Assembly (NCBI GenBank): GCA_003963245.1
Contig: RXJX01000011.1
Coordinates: 62,837 to 126,836 of the forward strand
Length of the DNA: 64,000 bases
Direction: 5' to 3'
Origin: Neisseriaceae bacterium
GTDB taxonomy: Bacteria; Pseudomonadota; Gammaproteobacteria; Burkholderiales; UBA11063
Shown here: positions 43,902 to 51,834 of the stretch, piece after piece
How the letters are laid out: each line of letters begins with the position of its first letter
How positions within the stretch are numbered: the stretch's first letter is position 1
The notes under the pieces: generated by a model
The model's database searches: none
Told to the model about the DNA's origin: nothing
Seen by the model: the letters and a program-made list of their open reading frames with translations, nothing else
Made by a program: the position numbers and the translations under genes

Positions 43902-43930
43902 ATAATACAGCATTATGTGAGATATTTCAA
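43902..43930 (-). promoter_or_regulatory. Sigma-70 promoter of the rnm-permease operon, upstream of the hairpin
   Basis: On the minus strand TTGAAA (43930-43925), 17-base spacer, TATTAT (43907-43902). The transcript would start near 43895, only about five bases before the hairpin. Confidence 0.65.
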
Positions 43931-43966
43931 GTTAAATCACCTTTTAAAACGCTATAATGTTGCTCA

Positions 43967-44779
43967 TTAATTAAACTCCTTTGCCATTTCAAGTGCACGT
44001 AAGTAGCAATTTTGCATTGCTTGCGCCGTGATTTCATGAAGTTTTTCCTGTTCGAAAGTTAATAATCCTTGCTCAGTAGTTCCTTTTTTGGAGGTAACGC
44101 GTGAGCGTTGCTCGGCAATGCTGGTTTGCGAATTAGCATTGAGTAGTGCGCTGCTCCCGCTAAGAACCTGTTTTACAATATTGTTTGCTTGTTCTTGTTC
44201 GAAGCCAAATTGATTGATGGCTGCATTGATAAAGCCCTCCATAAAATAATATACAAAGGCAATTGCACTACTACTAAGAGGAATAATTTTATCGATTTCA
44301 TCTTCATTGCGCGCGTCATAAGTGATACCAATTGTACTAAAGATTTGCTGAACTAGTTCTCTCTCACTGTGTGTAATAGACTCTGGTGCATAGATTGCAG
44401 TTACTCCTTTTGCAACACTGGCTGGAGTATTTGGGATAGTACGAATAATTTTAGAGTTATTTGTCCATTGATAAATACTGTTAATGGTTATACCTGCCAT
44501 AACTGAGATAAGCACGCAGTTATTAAGCTTATTTTTGATTGCTTGAACTGCTTCCTTAGCTTGTTGAGGCTTTATTGCAAGGAAAAGCAAATCTTCTGGT
44601 TCAAGCGCATAATTAAGCGTTGAACAGACTTTTATTCTTGGATAAATTTTTTGTAGCCGTGCAGCTTTTTCTGGATTACGTTGAATTACTTCAATAGTAA
44701 ATTGCTGATTCGAGACAAGTCCGGCAAAAATAGCTTCAGTCATATTCCCACCACCCAAAAATACCAATTTAGTTGTCAT
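43967..44779 (-). CDS. proC: Pyrroline-5-carboxylate reductase
   Basis: NAD(P)H-dependent enzyme that makes L-proline from pyrroline-5-carboxylate. The 270 residues begin with the Rossmann motif LVFLGGGNMTEAI and contain LAIKPQQ, SVMAGI, RTIPNTPASV and the C-terminal TSKKGTTEQGL signature. The start at 44779 (ATG) is chosen over a TTG at 44794 because GGAG stands nine bases upstream and the longer start would place that signal inside the gene. It overlaps yggS by 11 bases, a conserved pairing. Confidence 0.95.
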   Translation of the reverse strand: MTTKLVFLGGGNMTEAIFAGLVSNQQFTIEVIQRNPEKAARLQKIYPRIKVCSTLNYALEPEDLLFLAIKPQQAKEAVQAIKNKLNNCVLISVMAGITINSIYQWTNNSKIIRTIPNTPASVAKGVTAIYAPESITHSERELVQQIFSTIGITYDARNEDEIDKIIPLSSSAIAFVYYFMEGFINAAINQFGFEQEQANNIVKQVLSGSSALLNANSQTSIAEQRSRVTSKKGTTEQGLLTFEQEKLHEITAQAMQNCYLRALEMAKEFN

Positions 44780-45455
44780 AATTGCGTTCTCCAAAAATTA
44801 AACTACCGATACGAATCATTGTTGCGCCACATTCCAGAGCCTGTCGATAATCACCAGACATTCCTATTGATAGTTGATCTAAATTAAACCCTTGTTCGTT
44901 GAGTTGTTGTTGGCAACTTTTTAGCTGATTAAATTGTGATTTGATTAATTCAACATTGTCTGTAGCGCTTGCCATCCCCATTAACCCGCGTAATTTTAAA
45001 TTGGGTAACAAGTTTATTTGGTGTGCAAGCAAAATGATTTCTTCTAGGCTGTTCAATCCATGTTTTGATGGTTCATTACTGATATTTACTTCAATTAGAA
45101 CCTGAAGCGGATCTAAATTGGTTGGACGCTGATCGTTTAGCCGCTTGGCGTGATTGATGCTTGTCAATGTGTGAACCCACGCTGCATTTTCAGCGATCAA
45201 TTTAGTTTTATTGCTTTGGATGTTACCAATAAAATGCCATTCCAATGATAATTTTTTAAGTTGATTTGCTTTGATGGCAAGTTCCTGAGGATAGTTTTCA
45301 CCAAATACCAGCTGCTTGGCTTGATTGTAAGCTTCTTGAATGGTTTCAATAGGATAAGTCTTACTTACCGCGATTAATTTTACCGCGCAACTATCGTTTG
45401 CATATTGAGTTAATTCTTCCCTGATTTTAGTAATTTGCTGATTAATATTAGTCAT
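44769..45455 (-). CDS. yggS: Pyridoxal phosphate homeostasis protein (YggS/PLPBP)
   Basis: PLP-binding alanine-racemase-fold protein that buffers free pyridoxal phosphate and affects amino-acid pools. It has 228 residues. The PLP Lys lies in LIAVSKTYP (near residue 32), then FGENYPQEL, WHFIGNIQSNK, VNISNEPSKHG and the phosphate-binding LSIGMSGDYRQAL with MIRIGSLIFGER. It is first in the yggS-proC operon. Its promoter (extended -10 TGATATAAT at 45492-45500) is back to back with that of the aldehyde dehydrogenase. Confidence 0.95.
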   Translation of the reverse strand: MTNINQQITKIREELTQYANDSCAVKLIAVSKTYPIETIQEAYNQAKQLVFGENYPQELAIKANQLKKLSLEWHFIGNIQSNKTKLIAENAAWVHTLTSINHAKRLNDQRPTNLDPLQVLIEVNISNEPSKHGLNSLEEIILLAHQINLLPNLKLRGLMGMASATDNVELIKSQFNQLKSCQQQLNEQGFNLDQLSIGMSGDYRQALECGATMIRIGSLIFGERNYDN

Positions 45456-45491
45456 TCGGGGTTTGTATAAGAAAAATTATAAAGGGTCTTC

Positions 45492-45534
45492 ATTATATCA
45501 TAGCTTGTCAAAGATTAGACGTTTTGTCTACAAT
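45492..45534. promoter_or_regulatory. Divergent promoters for yggS (-) and the ethanolamine operon (+)
   Basis: Minus strand: extended -10 TGATATAAT (45500-45492) for yggS. Plus strand: TTGTCA (45505-45510), 18-base spacer, TACAAT (45529-45534) for the aldehyde dehydrogenase gene. The plus-strand spacer contains the inverted repeat AGAC/GTCT, which could be an operator. Confidence 0.5.
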
Positions 45535-45540
45535 AAATAA

Positions 45541-45753
45541 AATTTCGTTAATTTCTATATAGCCTTATGATTTTTAATGTTCTATCTGTGTTTTTATATT
45601 GCCACAAAATGTTGTCATTTAAATTAAACTAAGAAAAGCAGAGTGTTGCGATGCAGCACGTATAGTTATGTAGATAAGTATTGTTTTATGCTAACATCAA
45701 AACTGGTCCTTCGGGATAATATAATAATTGTAAATAATTTTAGGAGAGAGATA
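45541..45753 (+). other. Long structured 5' leader of the ethanolamine operon
   Basis: About 210 bases separate the predicted transcription start from the start codon. The leader contains a hairpin GTGTTGC/GCAGCAC with a three-base loop (45643-45659) and a small TCC-TTCG-GGA tetraloop hairpin (45707-45716). No known riboswitch consensus (including cobalamin) was recognised, and no T-run follows either hairpin. Confidence 0.35.
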
Positions 45754-47274
45754 ATGACGCTTGCTAATTTATCAAGTCTTGGTTTGCAAAATCCATATAA
45801 AACTAAGTACGCTAATTTTATTGGCGGAAAATGGGTTGAGCCAGTAGATGGACAATATTTTGATAATGTAACGCCGTTAACTGGACAAACATTCTGTCAA
45901 ATTCCCCGCTCAAATGCGAAAGACATTGATGCGGCATTAGATGCGGCACATGCAGCAAAAGTAGCTTGGGGTAAAACTTCAACTACTGAGCGCGCAAATA
46001 TTTTAAATAAAATTGCTGATCGGATGGAAAGCAATCTTAAGTTGATTGCAGTTGCCGAAACCATTGATAATGGTAAACCTCTGCGCGAAACTATGGCTGC
46101 AGATATTCCTTTGGCGATTGATCATTTTCGTTATTTTGCAGGTTGTATCCGTGCTCAAGAGGGTAGCATTGCTGAGATTGATCATGAAACAATGGCTTAT
46201 CATTTTCACGAGCCTTTGGGTGTGGTGGGGCAAATTATTCCATGGAATTTCCCAATATTAATGGCAGTCTGGAAACTTGCGCCAGCATTAGCAGCAGGAA
46301 ATTGTGTAGTATTAAAACCTGCAGAGCAGACTCCTGCATCTATTTTAGTTCTACTTGAAATAATCGGTGATTTGTTACCTGCTGGAGTTTTAAATGTAGT
46401 TAATGGTTTTGGTTTAGAAGCTGGTAAACCATTAGCATCAAGTAGTAGAATTGCTAAAATTGCCTTTACTGGTGAAACTACTACCGGGCGTTTGATTATG
46501 CAATATGCTTCACAAAATATAATTCCAGTAACTCTTGAGCTTGGCGGTAAATCACCGAATATCTTCTTTGAAGATGTGATGAGTGCGGATGATGCCTATT
46601 TTGATAAAGCTCTTGAAGGTTTTGCAATGTTTGCCCTAAATCAGGGTGAAGTTTGTACCTGTCCGTCACGTGCTTTGATTCAGGAATCAATCTACGAACG
46701 TTTTATTGAACGAGCACTGAAAAGAGTTGCGGCAATTAAACAAGGTAATCCATTGGATAGCTCAACTATGATTGGTGCGCAGGCATCTCAGGAACAACTT
46801 GAGAAAATTTTATCCTATATTGATCTTGGTAAACAAGAAGGTGCTCAATGTTTGATTGGTGGTGAACGCAACTTGCTGGAGGGAGATTTGGCTGGTGGTT
46901 ATTACGTTCGTCCGACAGTATTCAAAGGACATAATAAAATGCGGATTTTCCAAGAGGAAATTTTTGGACCTGTATTGTCGGTAACTACATTTAAGGATGA
47001 AGAAGAAGCTCTGGCAATTGCTAATGATACGCTTTATGGTTTGGGCGCTGGAGTTTGGACTCGTGACGGTAGCCGTGCATTTAGAGCTGGAAAAGCTATT
47101 CAGGCAGGTCGTGTTTGGACTAATTGTTATCATGCTTATCCGGCACACGCTGCTTTTGGTGGTTATAAGCAGTCTGGAATTGGGCGTGAAACACATAAAA
47201 TGATGCTAGATCACTACCAACAAACTAAAAACCTATTAGTAAGTTATAGTCCAAATGCACTAGGGTTTTTCTAA
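45754..47274 (+). CDS. NAD-dependent acetaldehyde dehydrogenase (ExaC/AldB type)
   Basis: Oxidises acetaldehyde to acetate. The 506-residue length and sequence fit the ExaC/AldB group. The nucleotide-binding WNFP in [11 protein letters not shown], the general base Glu in LELGGKSP and the nucleophile Cys in [12 protein letters not shown] are present, as is the EEIFGPVLS end-motif. The start at 45754 has AGGAGAG eight bases before it; an in-frame start at 45643 would prepend 37 unrelated residues. It is first in an operon with DUF779, eutB, eutC, the permease and pduO, so it probably consumes the acetaldehyde that EutBC makes. It replaces the CoA-acylating EutE. Confidence 0.92.
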   Translation: MTLANLSSLGLQNPYKTKYANFIGGKWVEPVDGQYFDNVTPLTGQTFCQIPRSNAKDIDAALDAAHAAKVAWGKTSTTERANILNKIADRMESNLKLIAVAETIDNGKPLRETMAADIPLAIDHFRYFAGCIRAQEGSIAEIDHETMAYHFHEPLGVVGQIIPWNFPILMAVWKLAPALAAGNCVVLKPAEQTPASILVLLEIIGDLLPAGVLNVVNGFGLEAGKPLASSSRIAKIAFTGETTTGRLIMQYASQNIIPVTLELGGKSPNIFFEDVMSADDAYFDKALEGFAMFALNQGEVCTCPSRALIQESIYERFIERALKRVAAIKQGNPLDSSTMIGAQASQEQLEKILSYIDLGKQEGAQCLIGGERNLLEGDLAGGYYVRPTVFKGHNKMRIFQEEIFGPVLSVTTFKDEEEALAIANDTLYGLGAGVWTRDGSRAFRAGKAIQAGRVWTNCYHAYPAHAAFGGYKQSGIGRETHKMMLDHYQQTKNLLVSYSPNALGFF

Positions 47275-47296
47275 CTAAGTCAATCTATTAAACTAA

Positions 47297-47327
47297 TACA
47301 AAGCTGGCGGATATTGTCAGCTTTGTA
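47297..47327 (+). promoter_or_regulatory. Perfect hairpin between the aldehyde dehydrogenase and DUF779 genes
   Basis: TACAAAGCTG (47297-47306), 11-base loop, CAGCTTTGTA (47318-47327). There is no T-run afterwards, so it is more likely an mRNA-stability or processing structure than a terminator. Confidence 0.5.
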
Positions 47328-47346
47328 CGTTAAGAGCTAAATAATT

Positions 47347-47700
47347 ATGGCAATACAACGAGTAGTTGCGAGTGATGCCGCACTAAATTTAATCAATGAC
47401 CTAAAACTGAGGCACGGTGAACTAATTTTTCATCAATCTGGGGGGTGCTGTGATGGTAGTGCACCGATGTGTTTTGCTGCTGGTGAATTCATGTTGGGTG
47501 ATGCAGATATTTTACTTGGTGAAATTGGTAATGTACCTTTTTATATGAGTAAATCACAATATGAATACTGGAAGCATACACAACTAATTATTGATGCAAT
47601 ACCGGGTAATGGCGGAATGTTTTCTTTAGAGCGTCCAAGCGGACTGCGGTTTATAACTCGCTCGCGTTTATTTACTGATGAGGAATTATCTGATTTGTAA
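47347..47700 (+). CDS. DUF779-family protein
   Basis: Small protein of 117 residues whose family is usually found beside ExaC/AldB-type aldehyde dehydrogenases and whose role is not established. The conserved Cys-rich motif SGGCCDGSAPMC (about 32-43) and the later LERPSGLRF region are seen. The cysteines suggest metal or thiol chemistry, but that is inference. It lies 72 bases after the dehydrogenase and 28 before eutB, in the same transcript. The ribosome-binding site is weak (AAGAG). Confidence 0.85.
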   Translation: MAIQRVVASDAALNLINDLKLRHGELIFHQSGGCCDGSAPMCFAAGEFMLGDADILLGEIGNVPFYMSKSQYEYWKHTQLIIDAIPGNGGMFSLERPSGLRFITRSRLFTDEELSDL

Positions 47701-47728
47701 AATTATTTTTAGATAAGAAGGGGAAAAA

Positions 47729-49090
47729 ATGTATCAAATCACACTCAAAAATAAAAAATATAAATTTAATGATTTGAAAGATCTTATGGCGAAAGCTACA
47801 CCGCTACGTTCTGGTGATGTTTTAGCAGGTGTAGCGGCTGAGTCATTATCTCAGATGGTTGGGGCACAAATGATTCTGGCTGATTTGCCATTAAATGTCT
47901 TCACTCGACAATTTGTGATTGATCCTGAAATTGATGAAATTTCACGATTGATTGTTAAACAACATGACCTAGCTAAATTTGCACCAATTAGTAGCATGTG
48001 TATTAGTGAGTTACGCGATTATTTACTTTCTTACGAATGTTCTCCTCAGAATTTAATAGATTTACGCTACGCACTAACTCCGGAAATGGTCGCTGCAGTG
48101 AGTAAGATTATGCGCAATCAGGATTTGATTGCGGTTGCTGCTAAGTGTGAGGTGGTTACTAAATTTAGAACTACAATCGGTTTAAAAGGTCGCCTGTCAA
48201 CTCGGTTACAGCCAAATCATACTACCGACGATAAAGCCGGAATAGCGGCAAGCATTATTGAGGGCTTATTGTACGCCAGTGGTGATGCGGTAATTGGTAT
48301 AAATCCGGCAACTGATGACATTAATCAACTTGGTTCACTTGTAAGCATGCTTGATGGTATTCGCCAATCAATTAATGCGCCAATTCAAAGCTGTGTACTA
48401 ACTCACATAAGTAATAGTATTATTCTTGCTAAGCGCAATATTCCTGTTGATTTATTCTTTCAGTCAATTGGCGGTACAGAGGGCGTGAATAGTAGCTTTG
48501 GTGTTTCGCTCGAAGTTTTGCAGGAAGCATTTGAGCTGGGTAAAGAACTCAATCGTGGGCAAAACTATATGTATTTTGAAACTGGGCAAGGTAGTGCACT
48601 ATCGGCTAATGCTAATCATGGCGTTGATCAGCAGACGATTGAAGCTCGTGCTTATGCAGTTGCGCGCGAGTATAACCCTTTGCTGGTAAATACAGTAGTA
48701 GGATTTATTGGACCTGAATATCTTTATAATGGCAAGCAGATTATTCGTGCCGGGCTGGAGGATCAGTTTTGCGGTAAATTACTTGGCTTACCGATGGGCT
48801 GTGATGTTTGTTACACCAACCATGCTGATGCAGATCAAAATGATATGGATAATTTATTAACATTATTAGGTGTTGCCGGATGCAGCTTTATTATGGGAAT
48901 TCCAGGTTCCGATGATATTATGCTTAATTATCAAAGCACTTCGTTTCACGATGCGATCTATTTGCGTAATTTATTGGGACTTCGTCCAGCACCCGAATTT
49001 GAAAGCTGGCTTAAACAGCAGCAAATCTGGGATGGTAAATTGATTAATAAAACTCAATTTGCGCAGTTAAATTACTTACTCCAAGCATAA
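47729..49090 (+). CDS. eutB: Ethanolamine ammonia-lyase large subunit
   Basis: Adenosylcobalamin-dependent lyase subunit that carries the active site and converts ethanolamine to acetaldehyde and ammonia. It has 453 residues and follows the family end to end: MAKATPLRSGDVLAGVAAES near the N-terminus, GLKGRLSTRLQPNH, FQSIGGTEGVN, YFETGQGSALSANANHG and MGLPMGCDVCYTNHADADQ-like segments. AAGGGG precedes the start. It is followed by eutC after 11 bases. No carboxysome-like shell gene and no reactivase eutA are nearby. Confidence 0.96.
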   Translation: MYQITLKNKKYKFNDLKDLMAKATPLRSGDVLAGVAAESLSQMVGAQMILADLPLNVFTRQFVIDPEIDEISRLIVKQHDLAKFAPISSMCISELRDYLLSYECSPQNLIDLRYALTPEMVAAVSKIMRNQDLIAVAAKCEVVTKFRTTIGLKGRLSTRLQPNHTTDDKAGIAASIIEGLLYASGDAVIGINPATDDINQLGSLVSMLDGIRQSINAPIQSCVLTHISNSIILAKRNIPVDLFFQSIGGTEGVNSSFGVSLEVLQEAFELGKELNRGQNYMYFETGQGSALSANANHGVDQQTIEARAYAVAREYNPLLVNTVVGFIGPEYLYNGKQIIRAGLEDQFCGKLLGLPMGCDVCYTNHADADQNDMDNLLTLLGVAGCSFIMGIPGSDDIMLNYQSTSFHDAIYLRNLLGLRPAPEFESWLKQQQIWDGKLINKTQFAQLNYLLQA

Positions 49091-49101
49091 CGAGGTATAA
49101 G

Positions 49102-49932
49102 ATGAAAAACCTATCAATTAAAGAACAGCATATTACTCAGCAAAATGACCGTGTTGTACCAAATTTAAATAAGTTTACCAATGCACGCATTGCCATTGGA
49201 CATAGCGGTGGGCATACCCGCACCAAAAATTGGTTGGATTTTCAACTGGATTTTGCGGCAGCTAAAGATGCTGTTTATAATGAGCTCAACATAGCTAAAC
49301 TAATGGAGGATATCCGGCAAACCACTGATCGCAATGTTTATCAGGCTCATTCATTGGTTGCTACGCTCGATCAGTTTCTAACGCGTCCAGATTTGGGGCG
49401 GCAGATAAGCAATGATTCTCGTGAGAAACTAATACAACTCTGTACTAAAAATCCAGAATTTATTGCACAAGATATCTTGATTGTGATTTCTTCGGGTTTA
49501 TCATCATTGGCAATCGAAAATCACGCCGTGGCACTGGTGAATGAGCTATTGCCTCTATTTACCAAGATGAACTGGTCAGTTGCGCCTATTATTATTTCTA
49601 AGCAAACACGTGTAGCTTTTGCGGACAAAGTTAATGATATCTTTAAAGCAAAGTTGGTGATTAACTTAATTGGCGAACGCCCTGGGCTTAGCTCCAATGA
49701 TAGTATGAGTATTTATTTTACCTATAAGTCTAAAATAAATAGCACCGATGAGCAGCGTAATTGTATTTCAAACATTCATCGTAACGGACTTAGTTACACT
49801 CAGGCGGCTCAGAAGCTAACTTATTTAGCTTATCGCGCATTTGAATTGGGGTATTCTGGTGTTCAATTAAAAGATGATTTCTCCTCAACTGCATTACAGC
49901 AGATTTTGCTTGGAGTTGATCATGTCTCATAA
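49102..49932 (+). CDS. eutC: Ethanolamine ammonia-lyase small subunit
   Basis: Small subunit that together with EutB binds adenosylcobalamin. The 276 residues contain the ARIAIGHSGGHTRTKNWLDF opening, the HSLVATLDQFLTRPDLGR segment and the LIGERPGLSSNDSMSIYFTY motif with the following C-terminal CISNIHRNGLSY, all expected for EutC. It has no N-terminal microcompartment-targeting helix beyond the short start region, in line with the absence of shell proteins. It overlaps the permease gene by 11 bases. Confidence 0.95.
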   Translation: MKNLSIKEQHITQQNDRVVPNLNKFTNARIAIGHSGGHTRTKNWLDFQLDFAAAKDAVYNELNIAKLMEDIRQTTDRNVYQAHSLVATLDQFLTRPDLGRQISNDSREKLIQLCTKNPEFIAQDILIVISSGLSSLAIENHAVALVNELLPLFTKMNWSVAPIIISKQTRVAFADKVNDIFKAKLVINLIGERPGLSSNDSMSIYFTYKSKINSTDEQRNCISNIHRNGLSYTQAAQKLTYLAYRAFELGYSGVQLKDDFSSTALQQILLGVDHVS

Positions 49933-51250
49933 AACACATCTGAAAAAAACTTTGACTGCATTGCATATCTGGGCAATGGGCGTTGGGCTGGTAATTAGCG
50001 GCGATTATTTTGGCTGGAACTATGGTTTGATAACGGCATCTCCAGTAATTATGCTATTGGTTGTTGCGGCTGTGGGACTATTCTATTTGAGCTTTATCTT
50101 TTGTTATACAGAATTGGTTGCAATGGTACCAAATAGCGGCGGACCATTTTCTTTTGTTTCTGCGGCATTTGGGCATAAATTAGGTGTTATTGCTGGTGCG
50201 GTAACATTGATTGAGTTTTTATTTGCTCCTCCGGCAATTGGTTTAGCAATTGGTTCTTTTGTTCATTATGTATTTCCTGTTTGCAATGCAGTGTATGTTA
50301 CTGTTGCATCTTTTATTATCTTTGGAGTTTTGAATTGTACCGGAGTCGCCTTTGCTGCGACACTGGAATTAATTGTGACTTTGATTGCGAGTTTGGTGCT
50401 AGTGATTTTTTTTGGTGCAACGTTACCTCATATTAATATTGCTAACATATTATCTAGTCCCGCGCTGAAATCTAGCATATTTAGTCAAGTTTATTCCGCT
50501 TTGCCATTTGCTATTTGGTTCTTTTTAGGGATTGAAGGAGTCGCAATGTGTGTCGAAGAGGTCAAGAACCCAGAGAAAGCCATTCCCCGTGGTCTAATAA
50601 CCGCAATTGTCACTTTATTAGCTTTTGCTTTAACTGTGATTGTTTGCTCTACTGGTATTTTACCCACTTCTGTTTTAATCAGTGGGAATGATGCATTGCC
50701 TAAGGTGCTTGCAGCAGTGAGCTCAAGCAGTAGCTGGCTTACCTTAATGATGATTTATTTAGGAATATTTGGGCTGATTGCATCTTTTCATGGCATTATT
50801 TTTGGTGCATCACGTCAAGTTTTCGCACTTTCACGAGCGAGGCTATTACCTCACAGTTTAAGTTATATTGCTCCTAAATTGCTAACTCCAGTAAATTCAA
50901 TTATTCTGTGTTGTGCCGTTGGAATTATTTGTGCATTGAGTAATCAAACCGCAGTTTTGGTAAGTATCTCAGGGTTGGGAGCAGTATTTGTTTATGCCTT
51001 GTCTCTGGCTGCGTTTATTAAACTTAAGTTAGCAAAGAAAGGTGGACATGAACATTCGTTTAAGGCTCCATTTTTCCCAGTATTACCTATTATTACAGTG
51101 TTATTGGCAATACTTATTTGTGGTTTAATGCTGCTAGCGGATATAATGACTAGTTTAATTTTCTTGGCTGCAGTTATTATAATCTGTGTTTTTGCGACAA
51201 TAATGTATTTTGTACATAAGGATAAAACTATACATGAAAATTTACACTAA
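49922..51250 (+). CDS. eat: Ethanolamine permease
   Basis: APC-superfamily importer of 442 residues with 12 membrane segments. The GVGLVISGDYFGWNYGL motif near residue 20 and the FCYTELVAMVPNSGGPFSF segment are typical of ethanolamine permeases (Eat family, TIGR00908). It starts at 49922, inside the last codons of eutC, because that ATG gives the family opening HKTHLKKTLTALHIW. It provides the substrate for EutBC. The 3' end overlaps the adenosyltransferase start by 17 bases. Confidence 0.92.
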   Translation: MSHKTHLKKTLTALHIWAMGVGLVISGDYFGWNYGLITASPVIMLLVVAAVGLFYLSFIFCYTELVAMVPNSGGPFSFVSAAFGHKLGVIAGAVTLIEFLFAPPAIGLAIGSFVHYVFPVCNAVYVTVASFIIFGVLNCTGVAFAATLELIVTLIASLVLVIFFGATLPHINIANILSSPALKSSIFSQVYSALPFAIWFFLGIEGVAMCVEEVKNPEKAIPRGLITAIVTLLAFALTVIVCSTGILPTSVLISGNDALPKVLAAVSSSSSWLTLMMIYLGIFGLIASFHGIIFGASRQVFALSRARLLPHSLSYIAPKLLTPVNSIILCCAVGIICALSNQTAVLVSISGLGAVFVYALSLAAFIKLKLAKKGGHEHSFKAPFFPVLPIITVLLAILICGLMLLADIMTSLIFLAAVIIICVFATIMYFVHKDKTIHENLH

Positions 51251-51764
51251 AACTGGTGATCAAGGTGAAACTTGTCTTTTTGATGGCAGCCGTACTAGTA
51301 AAGACGATTTACGGATTGAGCTAATTGGTGATATTGATGAACTTAGTGCTCATTTAGGTTTAGTACATAGCTTACTGAGTGATGCTAAAACTAATGATTT
51401 TATTGTAAAGATTATTCATAACTTATTTCATCTCAACGCTCATTTAGCCGGTGCAGTAAAATATGCGAATCTTGACTTAAGTGAAGAAGTGATTAATCTT
51501 GAATCATCTATTGATGAGATGGATTTGGTTTTGCCACCACTGGTTAATTTCATCTATCCCTTGGGCAGTCAATCTATTGCAAACATTCATATTGCACGGA
51601 CGATCTGCCGACGTGCAGAACGCAAATTAGTTGCTGCAGGTCTTGATTTCAAGTTTGCTCCAAGCTCATTACAATATTTAAATCGGTTATCTGATTGGCT
51701 ATTTACAGTAGCACGTTATACAGCTAATAGTGAACAAATTGAACAATATATTTTATCAAGTTGA
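51234..51764 (+). CDS. PduO-type ATP:cob(I)alamin adenosyltransferase
   Basis: Makes adenosylcobalamin, the cofactor of EutBC, from cob(I)alamin and ATP. The 176 residues begin KIYTKTGDQGETCLFDGSRTS (ATP-binding motif TKTGDxGxT), and contain GDIDELSAHLGL and the RTICRRAERKL signature with the later YLNRLSDWLF motif, diagnostic for the PduO/CobA-2 type. The start at 51234 is preferred to 51210 because it matches the family opening. It is last in the operon. No corrinoid synthesis gene is in the window, so corrinoid is probably salvaged. Confidence 0.93.
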   Translation: MKIYTKTGDQGETCLFDGSRTSKDDLRIELIGDIDELSAHLGLVHSLLSDAKTNDFIVKIIHNLFHLNAHLAGAVKYANLDLSEEVINLESSIDEMDLVLPPLVNFIYPLGSQSIANIHIARTICRRAERKLVAAGLDFKFAPSSLQYLNRLSDWLFTVARYTANSEQIEQYILSS

Positions 51765-51786
51765 TACTTTTATTTTTTATAAAATA

Positions 51787-51824
51787 CCACTGCATACAGT
51801 AACGTAAAGTTACGTACACAGTGG
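51787..51824. terminator. Hairpin between convergent pduO-type gene and acs
   Basis: CCACTG (51787-51792) pairs with CAGTGG (51819-51824), and inner GTAAC/GTTAC adds a second stem. A-rich DNA on the left gives a T-rich tail on the minus strand, which would serve acs. Confidence 0.55.
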
Positions 51825-51834
51825 TTAGCAATTA

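Noticed and set aside
45470..45753. Sigma-54 promoter before the aldehyde dehydrogenase, as reported for some exaC-like genes
   Set aside because: No GG-N10-GC element of the right form was found on the plus strand; a sigma-70-like promoter is present instead.
45541..45753. Cobalamin riboswitch ahead of the B12-dependent operon
   Set aside because: No B12-box-like sequence was seen; the leader hairpins do not match the known cobalamin fold.
46810..47196. Minus-strand 128-codon frame inside the aldehyde dehydrogenase gene
   Set aside because: Antisense shadow of a conserved enzyme without its own promoter or ribosome-binding site.
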